Positions 9,025 to 19,281 of a stretch of 64,000 nt of DNA are shown one piece after another. The stretch is from Alcaligenaceae bacterium. GTDB taxonomy: Bacteria > Pseudomonadota > Gammaproteobacteria > Burkholderiales > Burkholderiaceae_B. Each line of letters starts with the position of its first letter. The stretch's first letter is position 1. A program made the position numbers and the translations under genes. The stretch is from the NCBI GenBank assembly GCA_013416435.1, contig JACCEN010000003.1, positions 62,001 through 126,000 on the forward strand. Reading direction: 5' to 3'. The notes beneath the pieces were generated by a model. The model was not told where the DNA came from and did not search any database. It was given only the letters and a program-made list of their open reading frames with translations.

Positions 9025-11880
9025 TCACCCCGAGTTCCTGAGCCCCGCCGCGATTCCGTTGATGGTCATGTGAATCGCCCTTTGCGTGGGGCTTTCTTCA
9101 TCCCTGGCAGCGCGCGAGGACTTCGCGCGCTGTCGCTTCAGCAGTTCGACCTGCAGATGATTGAGCGGGTCGATGTAGGCGAAGCGCTCGGTCAGCGCGG
9201 CGCGCAATTGCGGGTCATTGGCCAGCAAGTCGTGACCGGTGACCTGCCTGAACATGTCGACCGCCAATTCATATTCTGCTGAAATCCTCTGGAAGATGGC
9301 TTTGCGCAGCTTGGCATCCTGTACCAGGCCGGCGTAGCGCTTCCCGATTTGCAGGTCCGTTTTGGCCAGTACCTGCTCCATGTTGGAGAGCAGGGTCCGG
9401 AAGAACGGCCAAGTCTCCGCCATTTCCCGCAGCAGCTTGAGCCGGGCCTTGGCGGTTGCGGGCGCGCCCGCGCATCCTTCTTCGATATAGGTTCGCAATG
9501 CGGTGCCCATGCCGTACCAGCCGGTGATCATCAGCCGGCATTGGGCCCAGGAGAACCCCCAGGGGATGGCGCGCAGGTCTTCGATGCGCTGAGTGGACTT
9601 GCGCGATGCGGGACGGGAGCCGATGTTCAGCCCGGCGATTTCGAGGATGGGCGTCGACGCGAAGAAGTAATCGTTGAAACCGGGTGTTTCATAGACGAGA
9701 TCCCGATAGGTCTGCCGGGCCAGCCCCGACATGGTGTCCAGCGCTGCGCCGAAACGCGCCATGTTGTCGTCCTCGGTGCGCGGCGTCGCGGATGCGGTAG
9801 ACAGGCTGGCTTCCAGGGTGGCGGCAACGAAGTTCTCCAGGTGCCAGCGTCCCACCTCGGCGTCCTTGTATTTGCCCTGTATGACTTCTCCTTGTTCGGT
9901 CAGGCGTATCTGGCCGTTGACCGTGCCGGGCGGCTGGGCAAGGATGGCGTCGAAGCTGGATCCGCCGCCTCGGGCCACCGATCCGCCGCGCCCGTGGAAG
10001 AGGCGCAGGCGCAGCTTGCGCTTCTGGAATACGCGCACCAGTTCCCGTTCGGCGCAATACAGCGCCCAATTCGACGTAAGGTATCCGCCGTCCTTGTTGC
10101 TGTCGGAATAGCCCAGCATGACTTCCTGCATGCCTTCCTGATTGTGGCGCACCCGCGCGGCGACCTCGGGGAGGTCGAACCAGGCGGCCATGATCTCGGG
10201 GCCGCGCATGAGATCGGGAATCGTCTCGAACAAGGGAACGACCATGAGCCCGTCTTTCGAGTCGGAAGACGGATGCCCATCGGACGGAGCGATGAGGCCG
10301 GTTTCCTGCTGAAGGACGAGAACCTCCAGCAGGTCGCTGAGGGTCTCGGTGTGCGATACGATGGTCTGCTTGACGGCGTCGCTGCCGTATCGGCGCCTGC
10401 AATGCGCGGCCATGCGCAGGATGGCCAACTCCTTTTGGGTTTCCGCCGAGTATTCGATCCAAGGGGAAACGAGGGGACGCACTTGATGCAGTTCGAGCCG
10501 CAGCAGTTCGATTCGTTCCTCTTCGGCCAGTGAACTGTAGTCCACGGGGCGTCCCCGGAATTCCGTCTTCGCCGCCTTGAAGAGTTCGGTCAGGACGCGT
10601 TCATGCACGTCCGAGCTCTGCCTCAGGTCGACGGTGGCCAGATGGAATCCGAAAATGCTGACCGCCTGCAGCAGGCCGGACAGCCGCAGGCGCGCAATCA
10701 GGTTGCCGTGATGCTGATCCAGCGAGTCGGCAATGATCTGGAGATCGTGCTGGAACCCCTGGGCCGTGTCATAAGGAGGCGCGTCGTAGGTGGGGCGCAG
10801 GGCCAGACGGCGGCCGGTCAGTGCCAGGCCGGTCGCGGCGATGCGCGCATACAAGTGTATGAACGCCCGTCGGTAGGGCTCGTCCTGCCGGTGCGGGGAT
10901 TTATCCTGGCTGGATCCGGACAGCGCCAGCAGCGCGGGGCTGGCCGACCCCAGATGGGCGGAAATGGAGATTTCCGTTCCAAGCGCCTTGATCTCTTGCA
11001 GATAATGCCGCATCAGCTGCGTGGATTGACGCAGCAAGGCCTGTTCGAGCGTGGCGGCGTCGACATTGGGATTGCCGTCGCGGTCGCCGCCTATCCAGCT
11101 GCCCATGCGCAGGAAGGGGGGAAGCGGCCGTGTCCCGGCGCTGAAGGGCTGGCCGGCAGGAGGCTGAAGGCGTCCGGAAAGATCCTGGTACAGGCGCGGA
11201 ATGGCCTTCAGGAAAGTGCTGTCGTAGTAACTGAGCGCATTGTCGATTTCATCGAGCACGGTGAGTTTGCTAAGACGCAGCATGCGTGTCTGCCACATCG
11301 TGGCGACCAGGCCCATCAAGGTCAGCTGCAGTGTTTCATCTTCGGACGGCGTCAGCAGGGCATCCGCCTGTGCGAGGTGCCGGGCGATTTCGCGGTGCAG
11401 GTCCAGGGTGCTTTTGCGCTGGACTTCGGTAGGGTGCGCGGTCAGCACAGGCACGATGCTGGCCGCTTCGAGGTAGCGGAGCACTTTGCCGGCGCCCACG
11501 CCCTGTTCCTTCAAAAGATCCAGCGCATGCTGCAGGCTGCCGCGCATGGGCGTTCCGACGCTGAGCATGTGCTGCCGCTGCCTGCGGTTCTGGTCGCGGT
11601 CTTCGGCGATATTGGACAAATGCAGGAAATAGCTGAAGGCGCGCGCGACCAGCGTGGCCGGGTCCTCGTCCAGCCGGCTGATCTGGCGCTCCAGTATGCG
11701 GCTGGCGCCGGGGTCGCCCTCGCGGCGGAATTTGACGGCGGCCCTGCGCAGCTTTTCGATCACGTCATAGATGGCCTTGCCTTCGCATTCCTTGATGACG
11801 TCTCCCAGTGTCTTGCCCAGCTTTCGGATGTCGGCTCTGAGGTGGGCGGGCTCTTGGCGGGGCGCTGCTGCTGGGATCAC
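9025..11880 (-). CDS. ppc: Phosphoenolpyruvate carboxylase
   Basis: A 951-residue PEP carboxylase, which adds bicarbonate to PEP to make oxaloacetate and replenish the TCA cycle. Visible family motifs are [13 protein letters not shown] near residue 148 with the catalytic His, [15 protein letters not shown] near 260, [10 protein letters not shown] near 594 and [13 protein letters not shown] near 630 with the catalytic loop, and the C-terminal RNSG, which is the conserved end of the enzyme. The start is a GTG at 11880, supported by AGGAGA five bases upstream. It is divergent from ilvD across 92 bp. Confidence 0.97.
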   Translation of the reverse strand: MIPAAAPRQEPAHLRADIRKLGKTLGDVIKECEGKAIYDVIEKLRRAAVKFRREGDPGASRILERQISRLDEDPATLVARAFSYFLHLSNIAEDRDQNRRQRQHMLSVGTPMRGSLQHALDLLKEQGVGAGKVLRYLEAASIVPVLTAHPTEVQRKSTLDLHREIARHLAQADALLTPSEDETLQLTLMGLVATMWQTRMLRLSKLTVLDEIDNALSYYDSTFLKAIPRLYQDLSGRLQPPAGQPFSAGTRPLPPFLRMGSWIGGDRDGNPNVDAATLEQALLRQSTQLMRHYLQEIKALGTEISISAHLGSASPALLALSGSSQDKSPHRQDEPYRRAFIHLYARIAATGLALTGRRLALRPTYDAPPYDTAQGFQHDLQIIADSLDQHHGNLIARLRLSGLLQAVSIFGFHLATVDLRQSSDVHERVLTELFKAAKTEFRGRPVDYSSLAEEERIELLRLELHQVRPLVSPWIEYSAETQKELAILRMAAHCRRRYGSDAVKQTIVSHTETLSDLLEVLVLQQETGLIAPSDGHPSSDSKDGLMVVPLFETIPDLMRGPEIMAAWFDLPEVAARVRHNQEGMQEVMLGYSDSNKDGGYLTSNWALYCAERELVRVFQKRKLRLRLFHGRGGSVARGGGSSFDAILAQPPGTVNGQIRLTEQGEVIQGKYKDAEVGRWHLENFVAATLEASLSTASATPRTEDDNMARFGAALDTMSGLARQTYRDLVYETPGFNDYFFASTPILEIAGLNIGSRPASRKSTQRIEDLRAIPWGFSWAQCRLMITGWYGMGTALRTYIEEGCAGAPATAKARLKLLREMAETWPFFRTLLSNMEQVLAKTDLQIGKRYAGLVQDAKLRKAIFQRISAEYELAVDMFRQVTGHDLLANDPQLRAALTERFAYIDPLNHLQVELLKRQRAKSSRAARDEESPTQRAIHMTINGIAAGLRNSG

Positions 11881-11929
11881 GATGTCTCCTGGAGGTAGGG
11901 TTTTTGCCGGAAGTATGCAACACGATGGA

Positions 11930-11959
11930 TTATCATTAGGCCTTTTTACCGTCTATTAT
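11930..11959 (+). promoter_or_regulatory. Possible sigma-70 promoter of the long-type ilvD
   Basis: TTATCA at 11930-11935 and TATTAT at 11954-11959, separated by 18 bases, form a plausible -35/-10 pair. The -10 ends 13 bases before the ATG at 11973, which would give a very short leader. This is pattern matching only. Confidence 0.3.
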
Positions 11960-11972
11960 TCCAGAGATTGAG

Positions 11973-13853
11973 ATGCCGCAATATCGTTCACGCACTTCCA
12001 CCCATGGCCGCAACATGGCCGGCGCGCGCGCCCTCTGGCGCGCCACCGGCATGCAGGATGGCGATTTCGAAAAGCCCATCATTGCCGTCGTCAATTCCTT
12101 CACGCAGTTCGTGCCGGGGCACGTGCACCTGAAGGACCTGGGGCAGCTGGTGGCGCGCCAGATCGAGAAGGCGGGCGGCGTGGCAAAGGAATTCAATACG
12201 ATTGCGGTGGACGACGGCATCGCCATGGGGCACGGCGGCATGCTCTATTCCCTGCCATCGCGCGAGCTCATTGCCGACTCCGTCGAATACATGGTCAATG
12301 CCCATTGCGCGGACGCCATGGTGTGCATTTCGAACTGCGACAAGATCACCCCGGGAATGCTGATGGCCGCCATGCGGCTGAACATTCCCGTGGTGTTCGT
12401 GTCGGGCGGCCCCATGGAGGCCGGCAAGGTATTCGAGCCCGGCACCGACAAGGTACTCATGAAGCTGGACCTGATCGACGCCATGATCAAGGCGGCAGAC
12501 CCCAGCGTGACCGACGCCGAGGCGGCCGAGGCCGAGCGCAGCGCCTGCCCCACTTGCGGCTCCTGTTCGGGCATGTTCACCGCCAACTCCATGAACTGCC
12601 TGACCGAAGCGCTGGGCCTGGCCTTGCCTGGCAACGGCACGGTGCTGGCCACCCACGCACGGCGCAAGGCCTTGTTCGAAGAGGCGGGCCGGCTGGTCGT
12701 CGATTTGTGCAAACGCTATTACGAGCAGGACGATGCGTCGGTGCTTCCGCGCAACATCGCCACGATCCAGGCTTTTGAAAACGCCATGGCGCTGGACGTC
12801 TCGATGGGCGGATCCACCAATACCGTGCTGCACCTTCTGGCCGCGGCCCAGGAAGCGGGCGTGGATTTCACCATGTCGGACATCGATCGCATTTCCCGAC
12901 GCGTGCCCTGCCTGTGCAAGGTGGCACCCGCCACCAACAAGTACCACATCGAAGACGTTCACCGCGCGGGCGGCATCATGGGCATCCTGGGCGAACTCGC
13001 ACGCGCCGGGCTGCTCAATCTGGAAGTCGGCAATATCCGCAGCGGCACCCTGGGGCAGGCCATCGCCGACTGGGACGTCAACAGCGGCACCGCCCTGGCG
13101 GAAGTACAGGATTTCTACAAGGCGGCGCCCGGCGGCGTGCGCACCCAGGTGGCCTTCAGCCAGGACCGCCATTACCGCGAACTCGACCTGGATCGCGAAA
13201 ACGGCTGTATCCGCTCGCGCGAGCACGCCTATTCGCAGGATGGCGGCCTGGCCGTCCTGTACGGAAACCTTGCGCCCAAGGGCTGCATCGTCAAGACTGC
13301 CGGCGTGGACGAAAGCATACTGAAGTTCACCGGCGTGGCTCGCGTCTACGAAAGCCAGGAAGACGCCGTCGACGGCATCCTGAACGACCAGGTCAAGGAA
13401 GGCGATGTCGTCGTCATCCGCTACGAAGGCCCCAAGGGCGGCCCCGGCATGCAGGAAATGCTCTACCCCACCTCGTACCTCAAATCCAAAGGCCTGGGCA
13501 AGTGCTCGGCACTGCTCACCGACGGCCGGTTTTCCGGCGGTTCCTCGGGCCTGGTCATCGGCCATGCCTCGCCGGAAGCGGCGGAAGGCGGCAATATCGG
13601 ATTGGTCAACGACGGCGACACCATCGAAATCGACATCCCCAACCGGACCATCCACCTTGCCATCAACGACGACGAACTGTCCCGCCGCCGCGTCGAGATG
13701 GAAGCACGCGGCGCCCAGGCCTGGAAACCCGTCGGCCGCGAGCGCGTGGTATCCCAAGCGCTCCAGGCTTATGCCGCGCTGGCCACCTCGGCCGACCGCG
13801 GCGCCGTGCGCGACGTCTCCCAGTTGAGGGGTCAGACCCCGAACGGGGTCTGA
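11973..13853 (+). CDS. ilvD: Dihydroxy-acid dehydratase, long (E. coli-like) type
   Basis: A 626-residue IlvD/Edd-family dehydratase converting 2,3-dihydroxy-3-methyl acids to the 2-oxo acids of valine and isoleucine synthesis. Cluster-ligand motifs are [12 protein letters not shown] near residue 118 and [15 protein letters not shown] near 191; the first region reads SFTQFVPGH with no Cys, the pattern of E. coli-type enzymes. [16 protein letters not shown] near 523 is the C-terminal signature. The natural C-terminus should lie near AVRDVSQL; the final residues RGQTPNGV and the TGA stop come from a palindromic repeat at 13828-13857. A second, short-type ilvD lies at 20468. Confidence 0.95.
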   Translation: MPQYRSRTSTHGRNMAGARALWRATGMQDGDFEKPIIAVVNSFTQFVPGHVHLKDLGQLVARQIEKAGGVAKEFNTIAVDDGIAMGHGGMLYSLPSRELIADSVEYMVNAHCADAMVCISNCDKITPGMLMAAMRLNIPVVFVSGGPMEAGKVFEPGTDKVLMKLDLIDAMIKAADPSVTDAEAAEAERSACPTCGSCSGMFTANSMNCLTEALGLALPGNGTVLATHARRKALFEEAGRLVVDLCKRYYEQDDASVLPRNIATIQAFENAMALDVSMGGSTNTVLHLLAAAQEAGVDFTMSDIDRISRRVPCLCKVAPATNKYHIEDVHRAGGIMGILGELARAGLLNLEVGNIRSGTLGQAIADWDVNSGTALAEVQDFYKAAPGGVRTQVAFSQDRHYRELDLDRENGCIRSREHAYSQDGGLAVLYGNLAPKGCIVKTAGVDESILKFTGVARVYESQEDAVDGILNDQVKEGDVVVIRYEGPKGGPGMQEMLYPTSYLKSKGLGKCSALLTDGRFSGGSSGLVIGHASPEAAEGGNIGLVNDGDTIEIDIPNRTIHLAINDDELSRRRVEMEARGAQAWKPVGRERVVSQALQAYAALATSADRGAVRDVSQLRGQTPNGV

Positions 13854-13957
13854 CCCCGTAGGGCGAACGAGTCTAATGCGAAGGGGTCAGACCCCGCATG
13901 GGGTCTGACCCCGGCACCCACACTCTAAGGGTCAGACCCTGTTCAGGGGCTGACCCT
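13828..13957. repeat. Palindromic repeat array 3 (three copies between convergent genes)
   Basis: Copies at 13828-13857 (loop GAAC), 13883-13912 (loop GCAT) and 13928-13957 (loop GTTC). The first lies inside the end of ilvD and supplies its stop codon, continuing four bases beyond it. The third overlaps the end of the minus-strand Rieske gene and supplies its last codons, so the array encodes the C-termini of both flanking proteins. The third copy has AGGGTCAGACCCT as left arm and one unpaired change in the right arm (GGGGC for GGGTC). Confidence 0.95.
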
Positions 13958-14309
13958 GCGGCCACCACAGGACGACCGACTCCCCGTTTCGCTCTTCCTC
14001 AGAAACCGCAAGCGAAGTGAGCCGGCTCGAACGACAGGGACCGCCGGTGCATTCGCCCGTGTCGGGCAGAAAGGTGGCGCCGTGCCGGGCGCACATGAGC
14101 AGGTCGCCGGCGCGGGTGAACACGCTGCTTTCCCAGTCCAGTTCCGCGCCCATGTGAGGGCAGGAGTTCACGTAGCCGTAGACCCGGCCCTGGTAGCGGA
14201 TGAAAAAAGCGTTCGTGCGTTTGCCGCTGTGGACGGCGTCCACTTTCTGGGCAAGCCCTCCATCGACGAGATCGGTGGAGTGACAGATGATATGTGGTTC
14301 AGTGGACAT
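13932..14309 (-). CDS. Rieske [2Fe-2S] protein
   Basis: A 125-residue soluble Rieske-fold protein. The two cluster motifs are NSCPHMGAELDW near residue 50 (Cys-x-His) and LMCARHGATF near residue 72 (Cys-x2-His), with the usual spacing. No signal peptide or transmembrane segment, so it resembles stand-alone ferredoxin components or NirD-like proteins that pass electrons to an oxygenase or reductase; no such partner is adjacent. The end reads WWPQGQPLNRV, of which GQPLNRV and the stop codon are encoded by the palindromic repeat at 13928-13957. Convergent with ilvD. Confidence 0.9.
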   Translation of the reverse strand: MSTEPHIICHSTDLVDGGLAQKVDAVHSGKRTNAFFIRYQGRVYGYVNSCPHMGAELDWESSVFTRAGDLLMCARHGATFLPDTGECTGGPCRSSRLTSLAVSEEERNGESVVLWWPQGQPLNRV

Positions 14310-14343
14310 GTTTGTTGTGCTAGGGCCTGTTAACGCCGGAGGC

Positions 14344-14373
14344 GGGGTCAGACCCCATACGGGGTCTGACCCC
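14344..14373. repeat. Palindromic repeat (single copy)
   Basis: Perfect 13-base arms with loop ATAC, between the SDR gene end (14407) and the Rieske gene start (14309), both on the minus strand. It is the only element in this 97-bp gap apart from the Rieske gene's leader. Confidence 0.95.
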
Positions 14374-14406
14374 TGATTGTGGGGCGCGGACCCGGCGAGC
14401 CGCCTG

Positions 14407-15156
14407 CTACAGGCCCCCGGAGCATTGCACGACGGTGCCTGTCATGTAGGACGCCGCCGGCGAAAGCAGCCAGACGATGGTCTCGGCGATTTCCTCGGGG
14501 TTCGCCAACCTGCCCATGGGGATCTTTGGCGCGATGCGGGCAGGCCGTTCGGGCTCGCCGGCGGTGGCGTGGATTTCGGTCAAGGTGGAGCCGGGCGCGA
14601 CCGCGCAAATGCGGACGCCGGTTCCGGCCACCTCACGCGCTATGCCCAGGGTGAACGCTTCAAGCGCGGCCTTGCTCGCGGCGTAGTGTACATACTCGCC
14701 GGGACTTCCCGTGCGGGCCGCCACCGACGACACGTTCACGATCACGCCTTTCACATCGTTGCGGGAGAACGACTCGAGCGCCGCCCGCGTGCATTGCATG
14801 GCGCCGAAGACGTTCACCCGGAAGACATTTTCTATGGTTTCGTCCGTGGTATTGGAGAACGGCCCGATGGGGCCCGTGACACCGGTGTTGTTGACCAGGG
14901 CTGTAATGGGGCCCAGCGATTCTTCGGCGTGGACGAACATTCTTTGTATGTCGCCGGGCCGGCCCACGTCGCCCTGTATGGCGACAGCCTGCCGCCCGCG
15001 GCGCCTTACCGCTTCGACCACCTGCAGGGCTGCGGCCTCGTTGTTGACGTAATTGACTGCAACGTCGAATCCTTCACGTGCGGCCGCCAGGGCGGTGGCG
15101 GCGCCAATGCCGCGGCTGGCGCCGGTAATCAGAACGGTTGGGTTGCGCGTCGTCAT
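14407..15156 (-). CDS. SDR-family oxidoreductase
   Basis: A 249-residue short-chain dehydrogenase with TGASRGIG at residues 10-17, NNTGVTG near 88 (Asn of the NNAG motif kept), the catalytic Ser in NVSSVAARTG near 140, and YAASK near 156. The C-terminal YMTGTVVQCSGGL is the usual SDR end. The ATG at 15156 is preferred over an upstream in-frame ATG at 15210 because GGGAGA lies just before it and the Rossmann motif then falls at the normal position. The substrate is unknown. It shares a strand and possibly a transcript with the Rieske gene. Confidence 0.9.
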   Translation of the reverse strand: MTTRNPTVLITGASRGIGAATALAAAREGFDVAVNYVNNEAAALQVVEAVRRRGRQAVAIQGDVGRPGDIQRMFVHAEESLGPITALVNNTGVTGPIGPFSNTTDETIENVFRVNVFGAMQCTRAALESFSRNDVKGVIVNVSSVAARTGSPGEYVHYAASKAALEAFTLGIAREVAGTGVRICAVAPGSTLTEIHATAGEPERPARIAPKIPMGRLANPEEIAETIVWLLSPAASYMTGTVVQCSGGL

Positions 15157-15210
15157 GATGTCTCCCGGGTCTGGTTCGATTGTCGAGACTATTCTAGCCC
15201 AGGCGTCCAT

Positions 15211-15240
15211 GGGGTCAGACCCCGTACGGGGTCTGACCCC
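15211..15240. repeat. Palindromic repeat (single copy)
   Basis: Perfect 30-bp copy with loop GTAC, the fully symmetrical form. It lies between the end of the TonB-dependent receptor gene (15249), eight bases away, and the start of the SDR gene (15156); both genes are on the minus strand. Confidence 0.95.
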
Positions 15241-15248
15241 TCAGGTCG

Positions 15249-17315
15249 TCAAAACTTATAACTCAGCCCCGCGCTGAAACTGCGCCCGTTGCCCGATAGG
15301 AACGTGGGCATTGCATCCGTCGCTCGATCGCGGATCACATAGCTGCTGGCATAAGTCTTGTCGGTGATGTTGTCGGCGGCCAGATAGGCGCTCCAGTGCT
15401 TGTCGTGCTGATAGGCCACCCGGAAGCCCAGCAAGGCATAGGAATCCTGTTCCGTACCGCTGACATTGGCATGGTTGGTCGGCGTGGAGGATGGTATCCA
15501 GCGCAGGTTCGGGCCGACGCGCCAACCGCCCACGCGGTACAGGACCTCCGCGGCGATCAAGTGCTTGGGCACGCCGGCGATGTGATTGCCATCGAATTCG
15601 CCGCCGCGGAAGCGGAAGTCGCTGTAGGTATAGGCCAGGCGGTAGTCGAATGCTCCGGCGCCGAAGCCGGGCAGCGTCCCCCTAAGCCCTGCTTCTATGC
15701 CCTGATGTCGCGTGCGTCCGCGATAGTTGTACGTGCCGGCCGATGTGCCATTGGCGTTGCTCACATGCATCAGTTCGTCGCGAACGTTGCTGCGATACAG
15801 TGTCAGGGACCAATTGGCGGCATAGTCGCCGCTGCCCAGTGTGCCGTCGCCGCCGATTTCATAGGTGGTCGCGCGCTGCAGGTCCAGGCGCTGCGGCGCG
15901 GCGGGCGACGAAGCGGAAATGATTTCCCAGTAGGTCGGGGCCTCGTTGCTGCGGCTGATGTTGGCAAACAACCGCAGCGCATCGCTGGGTTTCCAAAGCA
16001 CGCCGGCCTTGGGGCTCGCGTATGACCAGTCCTGATTCAGGGAGATGCCGTTGTTGCGGTTCCGGGCATCGCGGACGGCCTGGGTGTACTTCAGGTCGCC
16101 CACAAGGCTGAATTGATCGGTCAAGTGCCATTGCAGGCCGAGCACGGCACTGCGATTTTCCGCCTGAAGGTCGTAGTCCGCCAACTCGCGCAAGCGGCCG
16201 CCTTCCGGGCTGACGGCATGGAGCTCGCGATCCATGTTGCTGCGGGCCCAGTCCAGCGCCAGACGATAGTCCAGCGAACTCAGCTTGCCCGCCAGTTGCC
16301 ATTGCGCGCCATAGGTATGGCCGGTGGTCGGGTAGGAGACCTCGGGGCTGGTAAAGGTGTCGTCTATGTTCTGCCAGTACACCCCGAAAGTCTGATTCAG
16401 GTCTTCAGTGCCCCAGTAGCTCCGATTGGCGAGCCGCAACTGGCGTGATTTCCGGTTCGGGTCTCGCTTGTATACGTTGATGGGATCATTGGGATAGTCG
16501 CCCATGACGCTGCGCGGATCGCTTTCCAGCCGGCTGCGCGGGATGACATTGGGGATATCGAATTCCAGATCGGTGTACGAGAAATAGGTCCGGTTCTCGA
16601 AGCGGTCGCCCCGCACGCCGAAATTGCCCTGGACGCTGCTGCGTTTCGAGCTGGAATGATGGCGATAGCCGTCGCTTTTGTCGTGGCTGACGCTCAGGCG
16701 GCCGTCCAGCCGCTCGCTTTCGAAGCCTTTGGCGGCATACAGGCCCAGACGGCCGAAGCTTCCTCCGTCCACGCTGATGCCGTCGCCCTGGGTGCCGGTA
16801 AGCGATTGCAGATCCATTTCGCCGCCCAGGGTGGTCGCGCCCGGCGACAGCGCGTTGGCGCCTCTCCTGACGCTGATCAGCCGGCTGTTGCGCGGCTCCA
16901 GAAAGCCGATGACGAAGGATCCGTCCGCTTCGTTCAGCGGCAGGCCGTCCTGCATCAGCAGCACGCCCCGGTTCACCGGATTGCTCTGGATGCCGGAGCC
17001 GCGGATGTTCAGGCGAGGCTGGTCGATGCCGCCGAAGAACTCCTGCACGACGATGCCGGGCTGGAAGTCCAGCGCATCGCGCAGTGTGGCCAGTCGCGGT
17101 TCTTTCTGGGGCTCGATGAGATTGGTGCCGCCGGGCACGCGTTGCAGCTTGGCGGCTTCCGTCCGCGCGCTGGGCTGCAGCGGCGTGGCGCCGCCTTCGC
17201 CTGTAACGAGGACGGGCGCCAAGGTGGAAACCTCATTGGCCTGGGCGCCGGGCAGCCAAAGGGCACCCAGCGCGATGGCCAGGGCGATGCGTGGGAAGGC
17301 GGGCGTAGTGGGCAT
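15249..17315 (-). CDS. TonB-dependent outer-membrane receptor (FecA-like group)
   Basis: A 688-residue beta-barrel receptor. It has a signal peptide ending in ALWLPGAQA, a TonB-box-like APVLVTGEGG, a plug domain with NIRGSGIQSNPVNRG and LMQDGLPLNEADGS, and ends in SYKF, the aromatic C-terminus of outer-membrane barrels. Such proteins import iron chelates, haem, cobalamin and some other nutrients using TonB energy. It is the last gene of an operon whose first gene has a Fur-box-like palindrome, so an iron-related substrate is likely. An in-frame GTG at 17333 is an alternative start, but ATG 17315 gives a more normal signal peptide. Confidence 0.92.
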   Translation of the reverse strand: MPTTPAFPRIALAIALGALWLPGAQANEVSTLAPVLVTGEGGATPLQPSARTEAAKLQRVPGGTNLIEPQKEPRLATLRDALDFQPGIVVQEFFGGIDQPRLNIRGSGIQSNPVNRGVLLMQDGLPLNEADGSFVIGFLEPRNSRLISVRRGANALSPGATTLGGEMDLQSLTGTQGDGISVDGGSFGRLGLYAAKGFESERLDGRLSVSHDKSDGYRHHSSSKRSSVQGNFGVRGDRFENRTYFSYTDLEFDIPNVIPRSRLESDPRSVMGDYPNDPINVYKRDPNRKSRQLRLANRSYWGTEDLNQTFGVYWQNIDDTFTSPEVSYPTTGHTYGAQWQLAGKLSSLDYRLALDWARSNMDRELHAVSPEGGRLRELADYDLQAENRSAVLGLQWHLTDQFSLVGDLKYTQAVRDARNRNNGISLNQDWSYASPKAGVLWKPSDALRLFANISRSNEAPTYWEIISASSPAAPQRLDLQRATTYEIGGDGTLGSGDYAANWSLTLYRSNVRDELMHVSNANGTSAGTYNYRGRTRHQGIEAGLRGTLPGFGAGAFDYRLAYTYSDFRFRGGEFDGNHIAGVPKHLIAAEVLYRVGGWRVGPNLRWIPSSTPTNHANVSGTEQDSYALLGFRVAYQHDKHWSAYLAADNITDKTYASSYVIRDRATDAMPTFLSGNGRSFSAGLSYKF

Positions 17316-17348
17316 TTTTTTCTTTCTCGTCACGAGTTCAGGGACTTG

Positions 17349-17789
17349 TTACCAGTGCAGATAAAACATGGCTTTGGCCAGCAGTACGATGCCGACCATG
17401 TGACAGAAGACGCTCAGGTGGATGCGTTGAAAATGAACGGAATGCAGCTTGCCCTTCTTGCGCAGCGTCATGGCGGTGAAGAAATGGGCCAGCACGCTCA
17501 GCGCCAGGACGATCTTTATCGTCAGCATCAGTCCCATGCTGCTTTCCAAGGGGTGCGCCAGCACGGCGCGGTGGTGCCAGGCCATGCCTAGTCCCGCGCT
17601 GTAGAGCATCAGGAGCACCCAGGGCATGAGTCCGCGCGCGCGGGTGCCGATGGCGATCTCCATGGTTCTCATGACGTCTCGGGGAACATGCTTGCGCACG
17701 TTTTCCAGGATCAGCACCTCGAAAAAGACCGTACCGATGAAAATCAGCGCCGCGAAGAGATGAAGGTTAAGAAGCAAGGCGTAGTTCAT
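17349..17789 (-). CDS. Small four-helix membrane protein, CopD-like
   Basis: A 146-residue inner-membrane protein with four hydrophobic helices (about residues 5-25, 48-68, 82-103, 122-142). Histidines lie in or near the helices: NLHLFAA, MAWHHRAVLAH, LAHFFTAM, QRIHLSVFCHMVG. This resembles small CopD/YcnJ-like or cytochrome b-like proteins, where such His could bind copper or haem, but I cannot assign a family firmly. Start ATG 17789 lies 5 bp after the ATPase gene stop. Its place between an ABC importer and a TonB receptor suggests an inner-membrane role in the same uptake route, for example reduction of a metal complex. Confidence 0.7.
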   Translation of the reverse strand: MNYALLLNLHLFAALIFIGTVFFEVLILENVRKHVPRDVMRTMEIAIGTRARGLMPWVLLMLYSAGLGMAWHHRAVLAHPLESSMGLMLTIKIVLALSVLAHFFTAMTLRKKGKLHSVHFQRIHLSVFCHMVGIVLLAKAMFYLHW

Positions 17790-17794
17790 TCGGA

Positions 17795-18481
17795 TCAAAT
17801 GTCCTGTTTGAGCAAAATGTCGTGAAGATCGCGCGCGACGGAAGCGCGCATGCCGTCCGTGTCGTCGATATCGAACTGGATCAGCTTGCCGCGGGAGATC
17901 AGGATGCAGCGGTCCACCATGTTGACCAGCTCGTGCGGGTGGTGGCTGATGCAAAGCATGGCGGCGCCGGTGTCGCGCAGGCACTGGATGCACAGGGCTC
18001 CGAGGTCGGCGCGCAAGGCGGGGTCCAGCGCGCTGAAGGGTTCGTCCAGCAGCAACAGGTCGGGCTGCAGCGCGAACGCGCGCGCAAGCGCCGCGCGCTG
18101 CGCCATGCCGCCGGATAGCTCCCGCGGCCAGGCGTCGTGGTAGCCGCTCAGCCCCACTTTGCCGAGCCAGTGGTCGGCCCTGTCGCGGGCTTGTTCCTTC
18201 GGGCAGCCTGCCGCCAGCAAAGGGATCTCCACGTTCTCACGCAGGCGCCGCCAGGGCAGCAGCCGGGGCTCCTGGAACACCAGCAGGGGATGGCGGTAGC
18301 TGTTGACCACGGCACCGCTGGTCGCCGGCAGCAGTCCCGCCGCCATCTTGAGCAAGGAACTCTTGCCCGCTCCGCTGGCGCCCAGCACGCCCACGCGCTC
18401 GCCGGCCGCGAGCCTGAAGTCCACGCCGTCCAGAACGCTCCGGGACCCGAATTTCAGTGAAACCTGTCGTAGTTCAAGCAT
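17795..18481 (-). CDS. ABC transporter ATP-binding protein (NitT/TauT type)
   Basis: A 228-residue importer ATPase. Walker A GASGAGKSS is near residue 35, the Q-loop in VFQEPRLLPW, the signature LSGGMAQRAALARA near 128, Walker B LLLLDEPFSALD near 148 and the switch His in CISHHPHE. The PRLLPW sequence after the Q-loop is typical of the nitrate/sulfonate/HMP (SsuB/TauB) group. The frame is open further upstream, across the permease gene, but ATG 18481, two bases after the permease stop, is the sensible start. Second enzyme of the TonB-receptor operon. Confidence 0.92.
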   Translation of the reverse strand: MLELRQVSLKFGSRSVLDGVDFRLAAGERVGVLGASGAGKSSLLKMAAGLLPATSGAVVNSYRHPLLVFQEPRLLPWRRLRENVEIPLLAAGCPKEQARDRADHWLGKVGLSGYHDAWPRELSGGMAQRAALARAFALQPDLLLLDEPFSALDPALRADLGALCIQCLRDTGAAMLCISHHPHELVNMVDRCILISRGKLIQFDIDDTDGMRASVARDLHDILLKQDI

Positions 18482-18483
18482 GT

Positions 18484-19281
18484 TCAAGGCCTTCCGGCTT
18501 TGGCGGGCGTTGAATCCTGCCATTGGGTGAGCCGGCGTTGGATGGGCTGGAGGAGGGTGAATTCCAGCATGGCCACCAGCAGCAGAATCAGGATGACCCA
18601 GGCATAGAGTTCGCCGCTGTCGAAGGTGCTGCGGGCATTGGCGATCGCATAGCCCGCGCCGCTCTCGGCCCCCAGGACCTCGGCCATGACCACCAGCCTG
18701 ACGCCGCCGGCGGTGGCGATCAGCAGGGCGGCGGTCAAGGGTGCGGCCAGGGCGGGCAGGTACAGATGGCGCAGCCGCAGCCATGGACCGTAGCGATAGA
18801 CGTGGGCCATTTCGATCAGTTGGCGATCCACCAGCAGCATGCCCTTGACGGTATTGACATACATGCCGGGCGCCATCATCAGGACGGTGATGAAGATGAC
18901 CATGGGCGAGCCCAGTCCGAACCAGAGCATGGCGAGCACGACCACCACCACCGGCGGAATGGCCATGAGCAGCCAGCGCAGCGGCTCCAGCAGGCCACGC
19001 AGCCGGGCGTAATGCCCGGCGAGCACGCCGAGCACGAACCCTATGCTGCACCCCAGGCCCACACCTATGGCGATGCGCCCCAGCGATTGCCCGGCGTGGT
19101 ACCAGAAACCGTCGTTCTTCAGCATGCCGCCAAGGGCACGCAACGCCTGCAGCGGCGTGGCCATCAGCAGGGGACCCAGGTACATGGCGGCAATCTGCCA
19201 GCCTGCCAGCAGGATCAGCACGCCCGCCAGGGACCAGGTGCGCGATGTGCGTTGGGGCGCGCGCAGCATGGGAGCGCTCAT
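18484..19281 (-). CDS. ABC transporter permease (NitT/TauT type)
   Basis: A 265-residue membrane protein with about six helices and the BPD_transp_1 EAA-like loop around MAHVYRYGPWLRLRHLYLPALAAPL. IPPVVVVVLAMLWFGLGSP is the typical motif of SsuC/TauC permeases. Its ATG overlaps the binding-protein stop codon by four bases (19278-19281), which implies translational coupling within the operon. Confidence 0.92.
   Translation of the reverse strand: MSAPMLRAPQRTSRTWSLAGVLILLAGWQIAAMYLGPLLMATPLQALRALGGMLKNDGFWYHAGQSLGRIAIGVGLGCSIGFVLGVLAGHYARLRGLLEPLRWLLMAIPPVVVVVLAMLWFGLGSPMVIFITVLMMAPGMYVNTVKGMLLVDRQLIEMAHVYRYGPWLRLRHLYLPALAAPLTAALLIATAGGVRLVVMAEVLGAESGAGYAIANARSTFDSGELYAWVILILLLVAMLEFTLLQPIQRRLTQWQDSTPAKAGRP

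Noticed and set aside
11988-13757. A 589-codon minus-strand frame opposite ilvD
   Set aside because: Antisense shadow of a highly conserved enzyme gene in a GC-rich genome; low-complexity composition.
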